DNA of 43,592 bases from Clostridiales bacterium (GCA_016930575.1 JAFGGL010000039.1:1-43592), one strand, 5' to 3'; numbered from the stretch's first letter, positions 7,639 to 17,012 are shown. Notes: generated from the letters alone by a model not told the origin. Numbers and translations: made by a program.

Positions 7639-8805
7639 ATGAAGCGGATAGCTGTATTTCTTGCCGTGTTTTGCATTGTTATGTTTTCGGTTTCTTCGGT
7701 GACAGCGAAATACTACACCCTGCCTGCTGAAAACCAAATCATTCTTCAAGACGTTCCTGATCGGATGATTCGCCCCGTCGGCGCTGATGACGCGGGCCGC
7801 ATATCCGCCAATCCAGTCATTGCGGGCGAAAGTCCCGTGACCGGGCTTCCGTGGTCGGGCAGATACCTGCCCATGATGGTGATGATCAACAATGTCGAAG
7901 GCGGTGTTGACAAATTCGCGCCTTGGGGCGTGCAGTATGCGGACATCACCTATGAAACCTTGCACACCCGCGACGGCGTGACACGCATGGTCTTGGTGTT
8001 CAGCGATACTATTCCTGATTCCGTCGGGCCCGTACGTTCAACGCGGCACTCGGCGATCATGATTCACAGCGAGTGGCAGGCAGGTTTTGTGTTCTGGGGC
8101 GGCCCGAAGGTGATCAACAACAACATTGTCGAATTTTTCATTGAAACCGACATCCGCAGAAAAGGCATTCTGTTTGACGGTGTAGGCGTTGCCAGCGGCG
8201 TGCCTCCCGAACGGTTGTGGAACTGCGTGCAAGGCGTTATATCGTCTTCCAATGTCAATGTAAATCTGTCCGGTATCCGGGATCTGATTGCAGCGGACTA
8301 TGTTGCACCTGCGCGTCCTTTCCTGTTCACGGACGAGCGGCTGTACGACGACCGCGCGAGCGTACACCGGTTCAGCCTGGATTACGGAAACGGCGGGAAT
8401 TTTTCGCATTTTGATTATGATGAAACAACGGATTCCTATATGCGGACCGTCGACGTGGACGGGGAGACGCAACAATACATGGCCTATCCTTCGAGCGACG
8501 GCCGCAGGGACCGCAATGAAGATGAAATGATCCTGCTGACCTACCGGAACGTGATCGTGCAGCGGACCGAATACTCCTTCGCCAACAACCACGGCAGCAT
8601 GCCGCTGATGGAAGCCGTGGGCTCCGGCAACGCGGATATCTTTATCGGCGGGCGCTATATCCCCGGGTATTGGGTGCGCACGGATCTGGATTCGCCGACG
8701 TATTATTTCGACGAATACGGCAACCAAATCGTTCTGTCGCGCGGAAAGACCTTCATCGCCCTGCTGCCCGGCGCCGCACGGCTGGGTTATCAGGCTGCGG
8801 AGTAG
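7639..8805 (+). CDS. Exported DUF3048 domain protein (YerB-like)
   Basis: A 388-residue secreted protein of the DUF3048 family, whose best-known member is Bacillus YerB; the biochemical role is not established. Residues 1-23 are a signal peptide (MKRIAVFLAVFCIVMFSVSS) without lipobox. The family pattern is clear: SPVTGLPW, YLPMMVMINN, QYADITYETLHTRDGVTRMVLVF and SVGPVRSTRHSAI. The C-terminal part has the second DUF3048 subdomain, including MILLTYRNVIVQ and GRYIPGYWVR. The usual YerB N-terminal lipoprotein cysteine is missing. A GAGGCG site precedes the ATG by about ten bases. It stands alone, with its own extended -10 promoter, next to unrelated genes. Confidence 0.88.
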   Translation: MKRIAVFLAVFCIVMFSVSSVTAKYYTLPAENQIILQDVPDRMIRPVGADDAGRISANPVIAGESPVTGLPWSGRYLPMMVMINNVEGGVDKFAPWGVQYADITYETLHTRDGVTRMVLVFSDTIPDSVGPVRSTRHSAIMIHSEWQAGFVFWGGPKVINNNIVEFFIETDIRRKGILFDGVGVASGVPPERLWNCVQGVISSSNVNVNLSGIRDLIAADYVAPARPFLFTDERLYDDRASVHRFSLDYGNGGNFSHFDYDETTDSYMRTVDVDGETQQYMAYPSSDGRRDRNEDEMILLTYRNVIVQRTEYSFANNHGSMPLMEAVGSGNADIFIGGRYIPGYWVRTDLDSPTYYFDEYGNQIVLSRGKTFIALLPGAARLGYQAAE

Positions 8806-8884
8806 CGGTCGGGTGCGCGCCGCCTTGACCTGCAACGCCCTGTAACCGGCGAAGTACGAGTTACACCCGCATACGTCCCCTTCT

Positions 8885-8912
8885 GCCGCCATGCGGAGTT
8901 CTGTGTGGCGGC
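8885..8912 (+). terminator. Weak hairpin after the DUF3048 gene
   Basis: GCCGCCA (8885-8891) pairs with TGGCGGC (8906-8912) around a 14-base loop, followed by CTGTGTTTG. It may terminate the DUF3048 transcript, but the T-tract is poor. Confidence 0.3.
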
Positions 8913-8947
8913 CTGTGTTTGTTACAGCCGCTATCTACTGAAGAAGG

Positions 8948-8972
8948 CCCTCAATCCGAAATGGATTGAGGG
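8948..8972. terminator. Hairpin between convergent genes
   Basis: CCCTCAATCC and GGATTGAGGG form a perfect 10-bp stem with a 5-base loop. It lies between the ends of the plus-strand DUF3048 gene and the minus-strand peptide operon, so it may serve both. T-runs are weak on both sides. Confidence 0.5.
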
Positions 8973-9095
8973 TTCGCTTAGCCAGAATGAAGTTTTTTAT
9001 CAAACCAATCCCATATATCTCAAAAAACGCCTTGCGCTTGCCGATAACCGTTTGCCTCTTTGCTGTGCGGTTGCTCCAGCCGTCCCGCGGCGGCT

Positions 9096-10304
9096 TTATT
9101 TTACCTTTGTTCCGCCCAGGTATACGGCGGCGATGTTTTCGGCGTCTCCCAGGCACTCGATCGATTTCAGCGGGTTGCCGTTCACCAATACGATATCGGC
9201 GAGTTTCCCCTTCTCCAGCGACCCGGTATCTCCATCGCAGTTCATCAGATACGCGCCGTTGATCGTGCCTGCGCGAATCGCCTCCATCGGCGTCATGCCG
9301 GCCCTGACCATCGCATGGAACTCCCCGCCGATGTGCTTGAACGGCGTATTCTTGGAGTTGGAATAATCGGTGCCAAGCGCGATGCGGATTCCCGCCTTGC
9401 GCGCCATCCCGATGGTATGGATATTGCTTTTGGCGGTGGTTTCCACCTTCTTTTTCATCCAGTCGGGGATCCCCGGGAAATCCTTTACGCCCAGGGACAC
9501 CGCCAGGGTGGTGACCAGCGTCGCGTTTTTCTCCGCCATCAAATCGATTTCCCGCCGGGTCAGCACCACGCCGTGCTCGATGCACTCCACCCCGGCCAGC
9601 AGCGCCTGGTATGCGCCTTCGTTTCCCGTGCAATGCGCGGCGACATAGCTGTGGTGGCGCCTGGTCTCCTCAACGATAGTCCGAAGCTTCTGCGGGGAAA
9701 ACTGCAAGTCGTCGATCCTGTCGGTCGGCGAGGATACGCCGCCGGTCGCGCAGATCTTGATAAATTTCGCGCCAATGCGGAATTGCTCGCGCACCGCAAG
9801 CAGGCAGTCGTCCGCGCCGTCGCACAGCCTGTACATGCGGGAATTGCGGTTGCTGTCTTCTTTGCCGTTATACGGGTCCATGTCCACGTGGCCGGAGGTG
9901 ATGCCCAGTATCCTGCCGCCCGGCAGGATGCGCGGCGCGCGCAGGATGCCCCGCTCCTGCGCCCGGGAGAGATAGACGCCCGCCTCGCTCATGTCCCGGA
10001 TGCCCGTAAAGCCCGCGTCCAGCAGCAGGCCGGCCTGATATGCCGCGCCCATCAGCTGGTCGCCGAAGAACCTGCCCCCGGCGAAATCGCCCGCGTCTTC
10101 GTCGCCCGACAGGTGCGCGTGCACGTCAAAGAAGCCCGGCAGGATGGTATCGGCGCCGATAAGCTCGGCGTTTTCCGGCATTTGAAATCCCGTTTCTGTC
10201 CCGGCATAAGCAATGCGGTCTCCCTTGACGGCGAGGATTCCCCGCTCCACGGCCTCAGCGGAAACGCCGTCGATCAGCCTGCCCTTAATGATAAAATCGT
10301 ACAT
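9096..10304 (-). CDS. Metal-dependent amidohydrolase (prolidase/carboxypeptidase-like)
   Basis: A 402-residue cytoplasmic amidohydrolase-superfamily enzyme. It keeps the binuclear-metal set: His62 and His64 in DVHAHL, Lys183 (carboxylated in the family) in FIKICATGG, His224 in AAHCTG, His244 in IEHGV and Asp313 in LGTDY. This pattern resembles the subgroup that includes Xaa-Pro and Xaa-Arg/Lys dipeptidases and imidazolonepropionase relatives. A dipeptidase acting on the last products of peptide breakdown would suit its place as the last gene of the peptide operon, but that is inference. The ATG at 10304 is chosen because GAGGAGG lies just upstream; a GTG at 10319 would place that site inside the gene. 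It starts 12 bases after the TldE-like stop. Confidence 0.85.
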   Translation of the reverse strand: MYDFIIKGRLIDGVSAEAVERGILAVKGDRIAYAGTETGFQMPENAELIGADTILPGFFDVHAHLSGDEDAGDFAGGRFFGDQLMGAAYQAGLLLDAGFTGIRDMSEAGVYLSRAQERGILRAPRILPGGRILGITSGHVDMDPYNGKEDSNRNSRMYRLCDGADDCLLAVREQFRIGAKFIKICATGGVSSPTDRIDDLQFSPQKLRTIVEETRRHHSYVAAHCTGNEGAYQALLAGVECIEHGVVLTRREIDLMAEKNATLVTTLAVSLGVKDFPGIPDWMKKKVETTAKSNIHTIGMARKAGIRIALGTDYSNSKNTPFKHIGGEFHAMVRAGMTPMEAIRAGTINGAYLMNCDGDTGSLEKGKLADIVLVNGNPLKSIECLGDAENIAAVYLGGTKVK

Positions 10305-10315
10305 GTGATCCCTCC

Positions 10316-11668
10316 TCACGAACTGAACGACAGATCATGCACCAATGCGCTCGGACTGCCGACGGTATAGGTTTCCAGATAGAAATTATCAAAATCCAGA
10401 TCGTCGGCCACGCTTTCGATATTGCTGAGCAGGTCCTTCAGGTTGCCCGCCATGGTCAGCTGCGAAACGAAGCCCGCGGCCTTGCCGTCCTGATAGTATA
10501 CGCCGCCGCAGGGGATGGAAAACGCGCCGGACACCGCGTTGACGGAATGGTACAGGTCCAGCGAATAGGTCAGCAGCAGGCCGGTGCCCATGCTTTCGAC
10601 GAGCGCTTCCTGCGTTCGCTTGCCCGGCTCTATGTAGAGGACGGCGGGAACGGTCGTCATCGTGATCGGCGTGGTGCCGGTCATCCGGTCGACGCGCCCC
10701 GCGCTGCCCGTGGACGGCATACCCGCCGCTTTGCCGGAGAATAGCGTATACAAAGGCGTTCGCAGCATGCCGTTTTCCACGAGTTTGACGGGTTTCAACG
10801 CCGTGCCCTCGCTGTCCAGCAGCCAGGCCTGCCCGATCATCGGGTGGCTCGGCGCGTTGACGATGGTCAGCGCGTCCGCGCCGATCTTTGTTCCCTGCGC
10901 ATGCTTGAACACGGACTTGCCGGCAAGCATCGCCTGGCCCGAGAGCGCCATCCACGCCGTCATCAGGATATTGCGCATCACGCGGCCGGAAAGCACCGCG
11001 CTGTGCCGGCCTGACGGGAGCGCATACGGCGAAAGCCCGCCGCCGTCATAGGCGTCGCCGTCGGCCGCCGCCGCGGCGGCGAAGGCGCCGGCGTCCAGCG
11101 CGGCAAGCGAAGGGGCGCTTATATACGCATAACCGGGCGTATACCTGCCGTCGCGCTTCATAACGACGTCCAGCATGCTTTCCGCCCAGTGCGACCTACT
11201 GGAAACGTCCAATCCGTGTGAATTCACGGTATGCGACTCACGCGAGTATAAGTTCACCTGACAGCCGACGACGGACTCGACCGACGGATTTTCCCTGGCC
11301 AGTGCTTCGCTGCGCAGGCCGAAGGCGACAGCGTCCTGGATGCTGCCTGCCTGCCCGGGCGCGCCAAGCAGTTCGGTATGCGCGCGGTGCATGGGCAGAG
11401 GCGCGCCGGAGGCAAGCGAAGCGCTTTCCATTGCGCGGCCGAGCACGTCCGCGGGCGCTTCGTCCTGCTTTTCGGTATAGGCTGTGCCGGTCTGCCCGGC
11501 CGTTGCGCGGACATACAGCTTGGTCACGCTGCCGGATTGCCCATCCGCCAGGGCCCCGTCTTGGATATGCAGGACGGTCTTGCTGATTTTATCCGCGTTG
11601 ACCTCCGCTTCCGTTACAGGATTCGCAAGCGCCGAAAACGCGGTTTGGTAGCGGTTCAAATCAATCAT
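10316..11668 (-). CDS. TldE/PmbA-type metalloprotease subunit
   Basis: A 450-residue TldD/PmbA-family protein of the non-catalytic TldE (PmbA) type. In E. coli TldD and TldE form a heterodimeric protease that trims unfolded or modified peptides, such as the microcin B17 precursor. Here the HExxxH motif is absent. The C-terminal half shows the family features GTKIGADALTIVNAPSHP, DSEGTALKPVKLVENGML and the final GSPSALVHDLSFSS. An alanine-rich low-complexity stretch (AGAFAAAAAADGDAYDGGG) interrupts the middle. Its ATG shares a base with the TldD stop (TAATG), so the two subunits are translationally coupled. Confidence 0.88.
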   Translation of the reverse strand: MIDLNRYQTAFSALANPVTEAEVNADKISKTVLHIQDGALADGQSGSVTKLYVRATAGQTGTAYTEKQDEAPADVLGRAMESASLASGAPLPMHRAHTELLGAPGQAGSIQDAVAFGLRSEALARENPSVESVVGCQVNLYSRESHTVNSHGLDVSSRSHWAESMLDVVMKRDGRYTPGYAYISAPSLAALDAGAFAAAAAADGDAYDGGGLSPYALPSGRHSAVLSGRVMRNILMTAWMALSGQAMLAGKSVFKHAQGTKIGADALTIVNAPSHPMIGQAWLLDSEGTALKPVKLVENGMLRTPLYTLFSGKAAGMPSTGSAGRVDRMTGTTPITMTTVPAVLYIEPGKRTQEALVESMGTGLLLTYSLDLYHSVNAVSGAFSIPCGGVYYQDGKAAGFVSQLTMAGNLKDLLSNIESVADDLDFDNFYLETYTVGSPSALVHDLSFSS

Positions 11669-13059
11669 TATTTACCGCCTTTCCCGCCGACGAGCATCTC
11701 GGAGATCCGCATACGCGGCCCGTTGGCTGTGTTGGCGCAAAACCCGGACGACGCGCCGCAGAACGAACCGCCGCCGTCCTGCGCGACCATCGTTTTCCCC
11801 ACGCGGTCGATCTTGAGCATCGTTTCGTCCCCGCGCCCCAGCAGCATGGCGCCTTTCACCTGCCGGTCGATCTGCCCGTTCCTGATCCAGAATGCGGTCT
11901 CAGCCATTAAAGTAAATTCGCGTCCGCCCGTGCCGCCTCCGATGGCGGTTACCAGCAGCCCTTTGGGCGTGCTGCGGATGATCTCGTCCTCGTCGTCATC
12001 GCCTGCGGCCAGGTAGGTGTTGCTCATCCGGGCGGCCGCCGCATGCTTGTAGTCCTGCCGTCTGCCGCTGCCGGTAGGCTGCAGGCCCAGTTGCAGCGCG
12101 CCCAGCCTGTCGGCCATAAAGGATTTCAGAATGCCGTTTTCGATCAGGACGTTCTTCTGCCGGGGGATGCCCTCGTCGTCGATGCGGGCGGAGCCGTACA
12201 TGCCCGGCATGGTGCCGTCGTCGATCAGCGTCACCTTCTCGGAGGCGATGCGCCGGCCGCGCTTGTCCCAAAACATGCCGCCTTGTTTCAGCATGTCGGT
12301 TTCCAGCTGATGGCCGCAGGCCTCATGAAAGAACACGCCTGTGCAGCTGCCGCCGTCCAGGATGACCGGCACCTTGGCGCTTGGGGCCTCGTCGGCCGAC
12401 AGCCCGCTTTCCATATCGCGTATATGGCGTTCCATCGACGGGATATACACGCCGCCCGACAGCGCCTCATAGCCTGCCGCGGCGGAATAATCGCCATAGC
12501 GGCTGATGGACCCGTGCTCGTTTTCGATCAGCGGGATGTAGCGCAGGCGGACGGTCACGCGCCTGTCCTCGGCGTCCGTGCCTTCGGTATTGACGATACG
12601 CACCCGTTGGTCGCGGTCGAAATACGTCAGCTGCAAGCTGCGAAGCGAAGGCGTGACCGCCCGCGCGGCGGTATCGGCCTCTTTGAGCAGCCCGATCTTC
12701 AGGCTGTTCGTCACCGACGAGGGGTACGTCAGCACGGGGCAGGGGTTTTCAATCGCAAGCGATCTGCGCTTTGCGGGTTTCCCGCTGCCGCCGCCGGCCA
12801 GGCCGAGTATCTCGGCCGCGCGGTCCACGGCCGAAAGCAGCGCATGCCGCGTCTGCTCGTTTGTGTACACATAGGCGTTGCGCTTGTCCGCTATCAGATT
12901 AATGCCGACGCCGAAGGTGCGCAGCCGGGTCAGCCCGCTGAGCGCGCCGGCGTATTCCATGGAGCTTTCTTCGCTGTCTTCCATATAGATTTCGGCAAAC
13001 GCAGCGCCGCGGGAGAGCGCGTGCGAAAGCACCGTCCGGATCGTTTGTGAGTTCAGCAT
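11668..13059 (-). CDS. tldD: TldD-type zinc metalloprotease subunit
   Basis: A 463-residue catalytic subunit of the TldD/TldE protease. The zinc motif HEACGH is at residues 245-250 in FFHEACGHQLETD, and the C-terminal cysteine-containing segment GGGSFCGASSGFC includes the position of the third zinc ligand. Other family segments are VTLIDDGTMPGMYGS, RQDYKHAAAARMSNTYL and LVTAIGGGTGG. TldD/TldE takes extended peptides into an internal chamber and hydrolyses them. A strong AAGGAGG site precedes the ATG. The gene follows the peptide importer by 10 bases, so the protease probably acts on peptides delivered by that importer. Confidence 0.93.
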   Translation of the reverse strand: MLNSQTIRTVLSHALSRGAAFAEIYMEDSEESSMEYAGALSGLTRLRTFGVGINLIADKRNAYVYTNEQTRHALLSAVDRAAEILGLAGGGSGKPAKRRSLAIENPCPVLTYPSSVTNSLKIGLLKEADTAARAVTPSLRSLQLTYFDRDQRVRIVNTEGTDAEDRRVTVRLRYIPLIENEHGSISRYGDYSAAAGYEALSGGVYIPSMERHIRDMESGLSADEAPSAKVPVILDGGSCTGVFFHEACGHQLETDMLKQGGMFWDKRGRRIASEKVTLIDDGTMPGMYGSARIDDEGIPRQKNVLIENGILKSFMADRLGALQLGLQPTGSGRRQDYKHAAAARMSNTYLAAGDDDEDEIIRSTPKGLLVTAIGGGTGGREFTLMAETAFWIRNGQIDRQVKGAMLLGRGDETMLKIDRVGKTMVAQDGGGSFCGASSGFCANTANGPRMRISEMLVGGKGGK

Positions 13060-13069
13060 GGCAACCTCC

Positions 13070-14029
13070 TTATTCCGCGAAATGACAGGCCGCGAAATGC
13101 CCGGGCGTGATCTCCTTAAGCTGCGGGCACTCCAGCTCGCAGCGCTTCGCGGCCTTCGGGCAGCGGCTGCGGAAACTGCAGCCCCCGCCGAGGTTGATGG
13201 GATTGGGCACGTCGCCGGAAAGCATGATACGCTTTCTTTTCTTTTCCACCTCCGGGTCCGGGATGGGGATGGCGGAAAGCAGCGCGCTGGTATAAGGGTG
13301 GTAATGGTGCTCGTACAGCGACTGCGCCGGAGCGAGCTCTACGATAGCGCCCAGATACATCACCGCGATGCGGTCTGAGATCTGTTTCACCAGGGACAGG
13401 TCGTGGGTGATGAACAGGTACGAAAGCCCGATCTCCCGCTGCAGGCGCATGATCAGGTTGACGATCTGCGCCTGGATGGAAACGTCCAGCGCCGACACGG
13501 GTTCGTCGCAGATGATGATCTCCGGTTCCACCGCAAGCGCGCGCGCGATGCCGATGCGCTGGCGCTGCCCGCCGGAAAACTCGTGCGGGAAGCGGTTGGC
13601 GTGCTCCTGGTTGAGGCCAACCATCCGCAGCAGCTCCATCACGCGCTCCGTGCGCTTTTTACCCTTGTACAGCTTGTGGATCTCAAGCCCCTCGGCGATG
13701 GACTGCCGCACCACATGCAGGGGGTTGAGCGAGGCATAGGGGTCCTGATAGATGATCTGCACGTTTTTATGGTAGTTCATGTTCTGCCTGCGGTTGAAAT
13801 CCCAGATATCCCTGCCCTTGTAGGTGATCATGCCGCCGTCGTTTTTATACAGCTTCACCATGGTATGGCCCAGCGTGGTCTTCCCGCAGCCGGACTCGCC
13901 GACCAGCCCCAGCGTTTCCCCTTTATAGATGGTGAGGCTGACGCCGTTCACGGCTTTAAGCACCCCGGCGTTTTTCACCTGGAAGTGCTTGCTGACCGAT
14001 TTAAGCTCGAATAATACTTGATCAGCCAT
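13070..14029 (-). CDS. Oligopeptide ABC transporter ATP-binding protein (OppF/DppF-like)
   Basis: A 319-residue ATPase of a peptide/nickel-type ABC importer. Walker A is GESGCGKTT, the signature is FSGGQRQRIGIARAL, and Walker B is EIIICDEPVSALD with a following H-loop FITHDLS. The C-terminal oligopeptide-transporter extension is cysteine-rich (CSFRSRCPKAAKRC and CHFAE), which in this family can bind an iron-sulfur cluster. I start it at the ATG at 14029, which overlaps the preceding ATPase stop by eight bases; an upstream ATG would extend into that gene. It works as the partner of the OppD-like ATPase at 14022-15047. Confidence 0.93.
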   Translation of the reverse strand: MADQVLFELKSVSKHFQVKNAGVLKAVNGVSLTIYKGETLGLVGESGCGKTTLGHTMVKLYKNDGGMITYKGRDIWDFNRRQNMNYHKNVQIIYQDPYASLNPLHVVRQSIAEGLEIHKLYKGKKRTERVMELLRMVGLNQEHANRFPHEFSGGQRQRIGIARALAVEPEIIICDEPVSALDVSIQAQIVNLIMRLQREIGLSYLFITHDLSLVKQISDRIAVMYLGAIVELAPAQSLYEHHYHPYTSALLSAIPIPDPEVEKKRKRIMLSGDVPNPINLGGGCSFRSRCPKAAKRCELECPQLKEITPGHFAACHFAE

Positions 14030-15047
14030 TGGCGTTGCCCCGCTTTTCAATGACGTCGGCATAGGTTTTTTTGGCTTCCTCGCTGTACAGCCAGCAGGCG
14101 GCGCAGTGTTCCGCCCTGCCGAACGTATACTTCGGCGGCTGCCGGACGGCGCAGATGTTCATGGCGTGTTTGCAGCGCGGCGCAAAGGCGCAGCCTTCGG
14201 GCGGGCAGAGCAGGTCCGGCGGCGTGCCGGGGATGAACTCCATCGCGCCCTTGCCCGGCGCGTCCAGGCGCGGGATGGAATAGAGCAAACCCCAGGTGTA
14301 GGGATGCCTCGGATTCTCAAAAACGTCCTGCGCGGCGCCGTGCTCCACGATCCTGCCCGCGTACATCACGTACACGCGCTGCGCCATGTTCGCCACGACG
14401 CCCATGTCGTGGGTGATCAGCACGATGGCGGTATCGATCTTTGATTTCAGGGAGTTCATCAGTTCGATGATCTGCGCCTGGATGGTCACGTCCAGCGCCG
14501 TCGTGGGCTCGTCGGCGAAGAGGACGACCGGATTGCATACCAGCGCCATCGCCACCATGATGCGCTGCCGCATGCCGCCGGAGAGCTGAAAGGGATAGGC
14601 GCGCATGTTGCGCTCGGGAGACGGGAAACTCACCAGCCGCATGATCTCAAGCACCCGGGCGGCGGCTTCGTCACGGGTCGCCTTGTTATGCTGCAGATAG
14701 GCCTCGGCGATCTGCCGCCCGACGCGCATGGTGGGGTTGAGATAGGTGAGCGGATCCTGAAAGATCATGGACATCTCGTTGCCCTGCAGCGCGTGCAGCC
14801 GCTCCCTGGACGCCTTGGCCAGGTCCTCGCCGCGAAACAGGATGCGCCCGTCCTTGACGCGGCCGGGGTTGGACAAAAGCCCCATCACGGTCTGGACGGT
14901 CACGGTCTTGCCGCAGCCGGATTCGCCGACGATCGCGATGGTCTCCTTTTGGCGTATGTCAAAATCGACGCCGCGGACCGCCTGCACCTCGCCGGCCTGC
15001 GTGAAAAAGGAAACGGTCAGGTTTTCCACCTTCAGCAATGTTTGCAT
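14022..15047 (-). CDS. Oligopeptide ABC transporter ATP-binding protein (OppD/DppD-like)
   Basis: A 341-residue ATPase and the second motor subunit of the peptide importer. Walker A is GESGCGKTVT, the signature LSGGMRQRIMVAMAL, Walker B VVLFADEPTTALD, and the H-loop ITHDMGV. The C-terminal oligopeptide extension has CPPEGCAFAPRCKHAMNIC. AAGGAGG precedes the ATG. It starts 12 bases after the OppC-like permease stop and overlaps the OppF-like gene by eight bases. Confidence 0.93.
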   Translation of the reverse strand: MQTLLKVENLTVSFFTQAGEVQAVRGVDFDIRQKETIAIVGESGCGKTVTVQTVMGLLSNPGRVKDGRILFRGEDLAKASRERLHALQGNEMSMIFQDPLTYLNPTMRVGRQIAEAYLQHNKATRDEAAARVLEIMRLVSFPSPERNMRAYPFQLSGGMRQRIMVAMALVCNPVVLFADEPTTALDVTIQAQIIELMNSLKSKIDTAIVLITHDMGVVANMAQRVYVMYAGRIVEHGAAQDVFENPRHPYTWGLLYSIPRLDAPGKGAMEFIPGTPPDLLCPPEGCAFAPRCKHAMNICAVRQPPKYTFGRAEHCAACWLYSEEAKKTYADVIEKRGNANG

Positions 15048-15059
15048 TCCGCCGCCTCC

Positions 15060-15989
15060 TTACGCCCGCAGTTTGGGGTCCAGGGCGTCGCGCAGCCCGT
15101 CGCCAAGCAGGTTGAAGCAAAGCATCGTCAGGCTGACGAAGGCGCACGGGATGATGAACTGATACGGATAGCTCTTGAATACCTCCGCCGCGATGCTGAT
15201 GAGCTGCCCCCAGCTGGGATTGGGGGGGGCGACGCCAAGGCCGATGAAGCTCAGGAAGGCTTCGGCGAAGATGATCATGGGGATGGTCAGGGTGACGCCG
15301 ACCACCATGATGCCCAGGGTGTTAGGCAAAAGATGCCTGAAAATGATGCGCGCGGGCGACGCGCCCAGCGTCTTGCTTGCCATCACAAACTCGCGCGCCT
15401 TGATCTGCAGCACCATGCCGCGGGCCGCGCGCGCCGAGCCCATCCAGCCCGTCAGGGTAAAGGCGATGATCAGCGTGGAGATATTGCCGCTGCCCAAAAC
15501 GACGATCAGCAGGATGTTGTAGATCATCGCCGGTATGCCCATGAGGATATCGATGCAGCGCATCATGATCATATCCACCTTGCCGCCGAAATATCCGGAG
15601 ATACCGCCCATCACCATGCCGATCAAAAAGGGAAACAACGTCGCCAGGATGGCGATGAGCAGCGACACGCGGCCGCCTACCCACACCCTGGTCCACAAAT
15701 CGCGCCCCAGCGTATCGGTGCCGAACCAGTGCTGCGCGGTGGGCGGGCTGTTGATGGCGGTATAGTCGTTGCTGTAATAATTGTAGGGATTCATCATCGG
15801 CCCGAACAGCACCAGGACGACCAGGATCAGGAGGATGACAGCGCTGACGAGCGCCGTTTTGCGCCGTTTGAAAGCGCGCCACACATCCTTGAGATAGCTT
15901 GTGTGCGGGCGCACCATTTCTTCGGCTTCCATGCCGCTGCGCTCAAGCTTCGCAAACGGGAATGTCTTCCATGCTTTCGTGCGTTCCAT
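15060..15989 (-). CDS. Peptide ABC transporter permease (OppC/DppC-like)
   Basis: A 309-residue inner-membrane permease. After a cytoplasmic head (residues 1-45) comes the first membrane segment ALVSAVILLILVVLVLFG. The extracellular segment HWFGTDTLGRDLWTRV is highly typical of DppC/OppC. About five further membrane segments follow, with the cytoplasmic EAA-type loop around ASKTLGASPARIIFRHLLPN, which docks on the ATPases. It begins 9 bases after the OppB-like stop, with GGGGAG upstream. Confidence 0.92.
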   Translation of the reverse strand: MERTKAWKTFPFAKLERSGMEAEEMVRPHTSYLKDVWRAFKRRKTALVSAVILLILVVLVLFGPMMNPYNYYSNDYTAINSPPTAQHWFGTDTLGRDLWTRVWVGGRVSLLIAILATLFPFLIGMVMGGISGYFGGKVDMIMMRCIDILMGIPAMIYNILLIVVLGSGNISTLIIAFTLTGWMGSARAARGMVLQIKAREFVMASKTLGASPARIIFRHLLPNTLGIMVVGVTLTIPMIIFAEAFLSFIGLGVAPPNPSWGQLISIAAEVFKSYPYQFIIPCAFVSLTMLCFNLLGDGLRDALDPKLRA

Positions 15990-15998
15990 AGCGCTCCC

Positions 15999-16913
15999 CT
16001 AATCCAGGCGTATACGCGGGTCGACCACGCCGTAGAGCAGGTCGACAAGCAGGTTCATGGTGACAAGGATGGTTCCGTAGAATATCGTCAGGCTCATGAT
16101 CAGCGGATAATCCAGCGTGGTGACTGCGTTGACGAAATGTTTCCCGAGCCCGGGAATCACGAAGATCTTTTCCACGACGAAGGAGCCCATCATCACCGAG
16201 GCGACGGCCGGGCCGATCCCGGCGAGCATAGGCACCAGCGAATTCTTGAGTTCATGCCGCATCACGATCTGCGTGGGGGTCAGGCCCTTTGCCTGCGCGG
16301 TCTTAATATAGTCCTGCGTAGTCACGGCAAGCATGCAGGCGCGCATCATGCGCGTATTGGCGGCGACGGTCGCAAGCCCGAGCACAAAGGCGGGCATGAT
16401 GATCTGCTCCGGCGTGCCCCAGCCGGAAACCGGCAGCAGGCGGAGCTCCACGCCGAAAAAATAGCGGATCAGCGGTCCGATGACCATCGAAGGCAGTGCG
16501 ATTCCCAGGATGGCAAAAAACATCAGCAAATAATCCGGCCAGCGGTTTTTAAACTGCGCGCTCAAAATACCGAACGTCATGCCGATCAGCTCGGCAAAGA
16601 AAAGCGCGATCAGCCCCAGCGCGGCCGATACGGGGAAAAAGTCCGCGATGATATCCGTCACATTGCGCCCGACATACTTCAGCGACGTGCCGAGGTTGCC
16701 GGTCAGCAGGTTTTTCAGGTAAATGAAATACTGCTGCAGGATGGGTTTGTCCAGGCCGTAATACGCCATCTGCTTTTCCTGGATGGCGACCGGGACCTTG
16801 ATGTTCAAAAACGGATCGCCCGGCAGCAGGTGCAACAGGAAGAACGTGATCGTCGTCAGGGCAAAGATTGTCAGCAGGGCGATGCCGATCCGTTTCAGGG
16901 CATATCGGAGCAT
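15999..16913 (-). CDS. Peptide ABC transporter permease (OppB/DppB-like)
   Basis: A 304-residue inner-membrane permease. The start MLRYALKRIGIALLTIFALTT is the standard DppB opening, followed by LLHLLPGDPF. Six membrane segments are visible, with the EAA-type loop KTAQAKGLTPTQIVMRHELKN. I use the ATG at 16913, with GGAG nine bases upstream. A longer frame would only add a non-family tail that runs through a stem-loop at 16935-16976. Confidence 0.92.
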   Translation of the reverse strand: MLRYALKRIGIALLTIFALTTITFFLLHLLPGDPFLNIKVPVAIQEKQMAYYGLDKPILQQYFIYLKNLLTGNLGTSLKYVGRNVTDIIADFFPVSAALGLIALFFAELIGMTFGILSAQFKNRWPDYLLMFFAILGIALPSMVIGPLIRYFFGVELRLLPVSGWGTPEQIIMPAFVLGLATVAANTRMMRACMLAVTTQDYIKTAQAKGLTPTQIVMRHELKNSLVPMLAGIGPAVASVMMGSFVVEKIFVIPGLGKHFVNAVTTLDYPLIMSLTIFYGTILVTMNLLVDLLYGVVDPRIRLD

Positions 16914-16934
16914 AGGAATTTCTCCCGGAATGCG

Positions 16935-16976
16935 TCGGCTGCAGATCCGCGCTGCAATGGCCGGACCTGCAGCCAA
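16935..16976 (-). other. Long intercistronic stem-loop between peptide-binding protein and permease
   Basis: Segments 16937-16949 and 16962-16974 form a 13-bp stem (one G-U pair on the minus-strand RNA) with a 12-base loop, extendable by two outer pairs. No T-tract follows, so it is unlikely to be a full terminator. Hairpins in this position commonly protect the 3' end of binding-protein mRNA and reduce read-through, giving more binding protein than permease. Confidence 0.65.
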
Positions 16977-17012
16977 CGATAATCGATAAATGCAGTTTAG
17001 GCGGTACGCCGC

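Noticed and set aside
14688-16982. A 764-codon open frame on the plus strand, opposite the peptide transporter genes
   Set aside because: It mirrors the codon structure of the minus-strand transporter genes, is rich in His, Asp and Gln typical of antisense reading, and has no recognisable domain or ribosome binding site.
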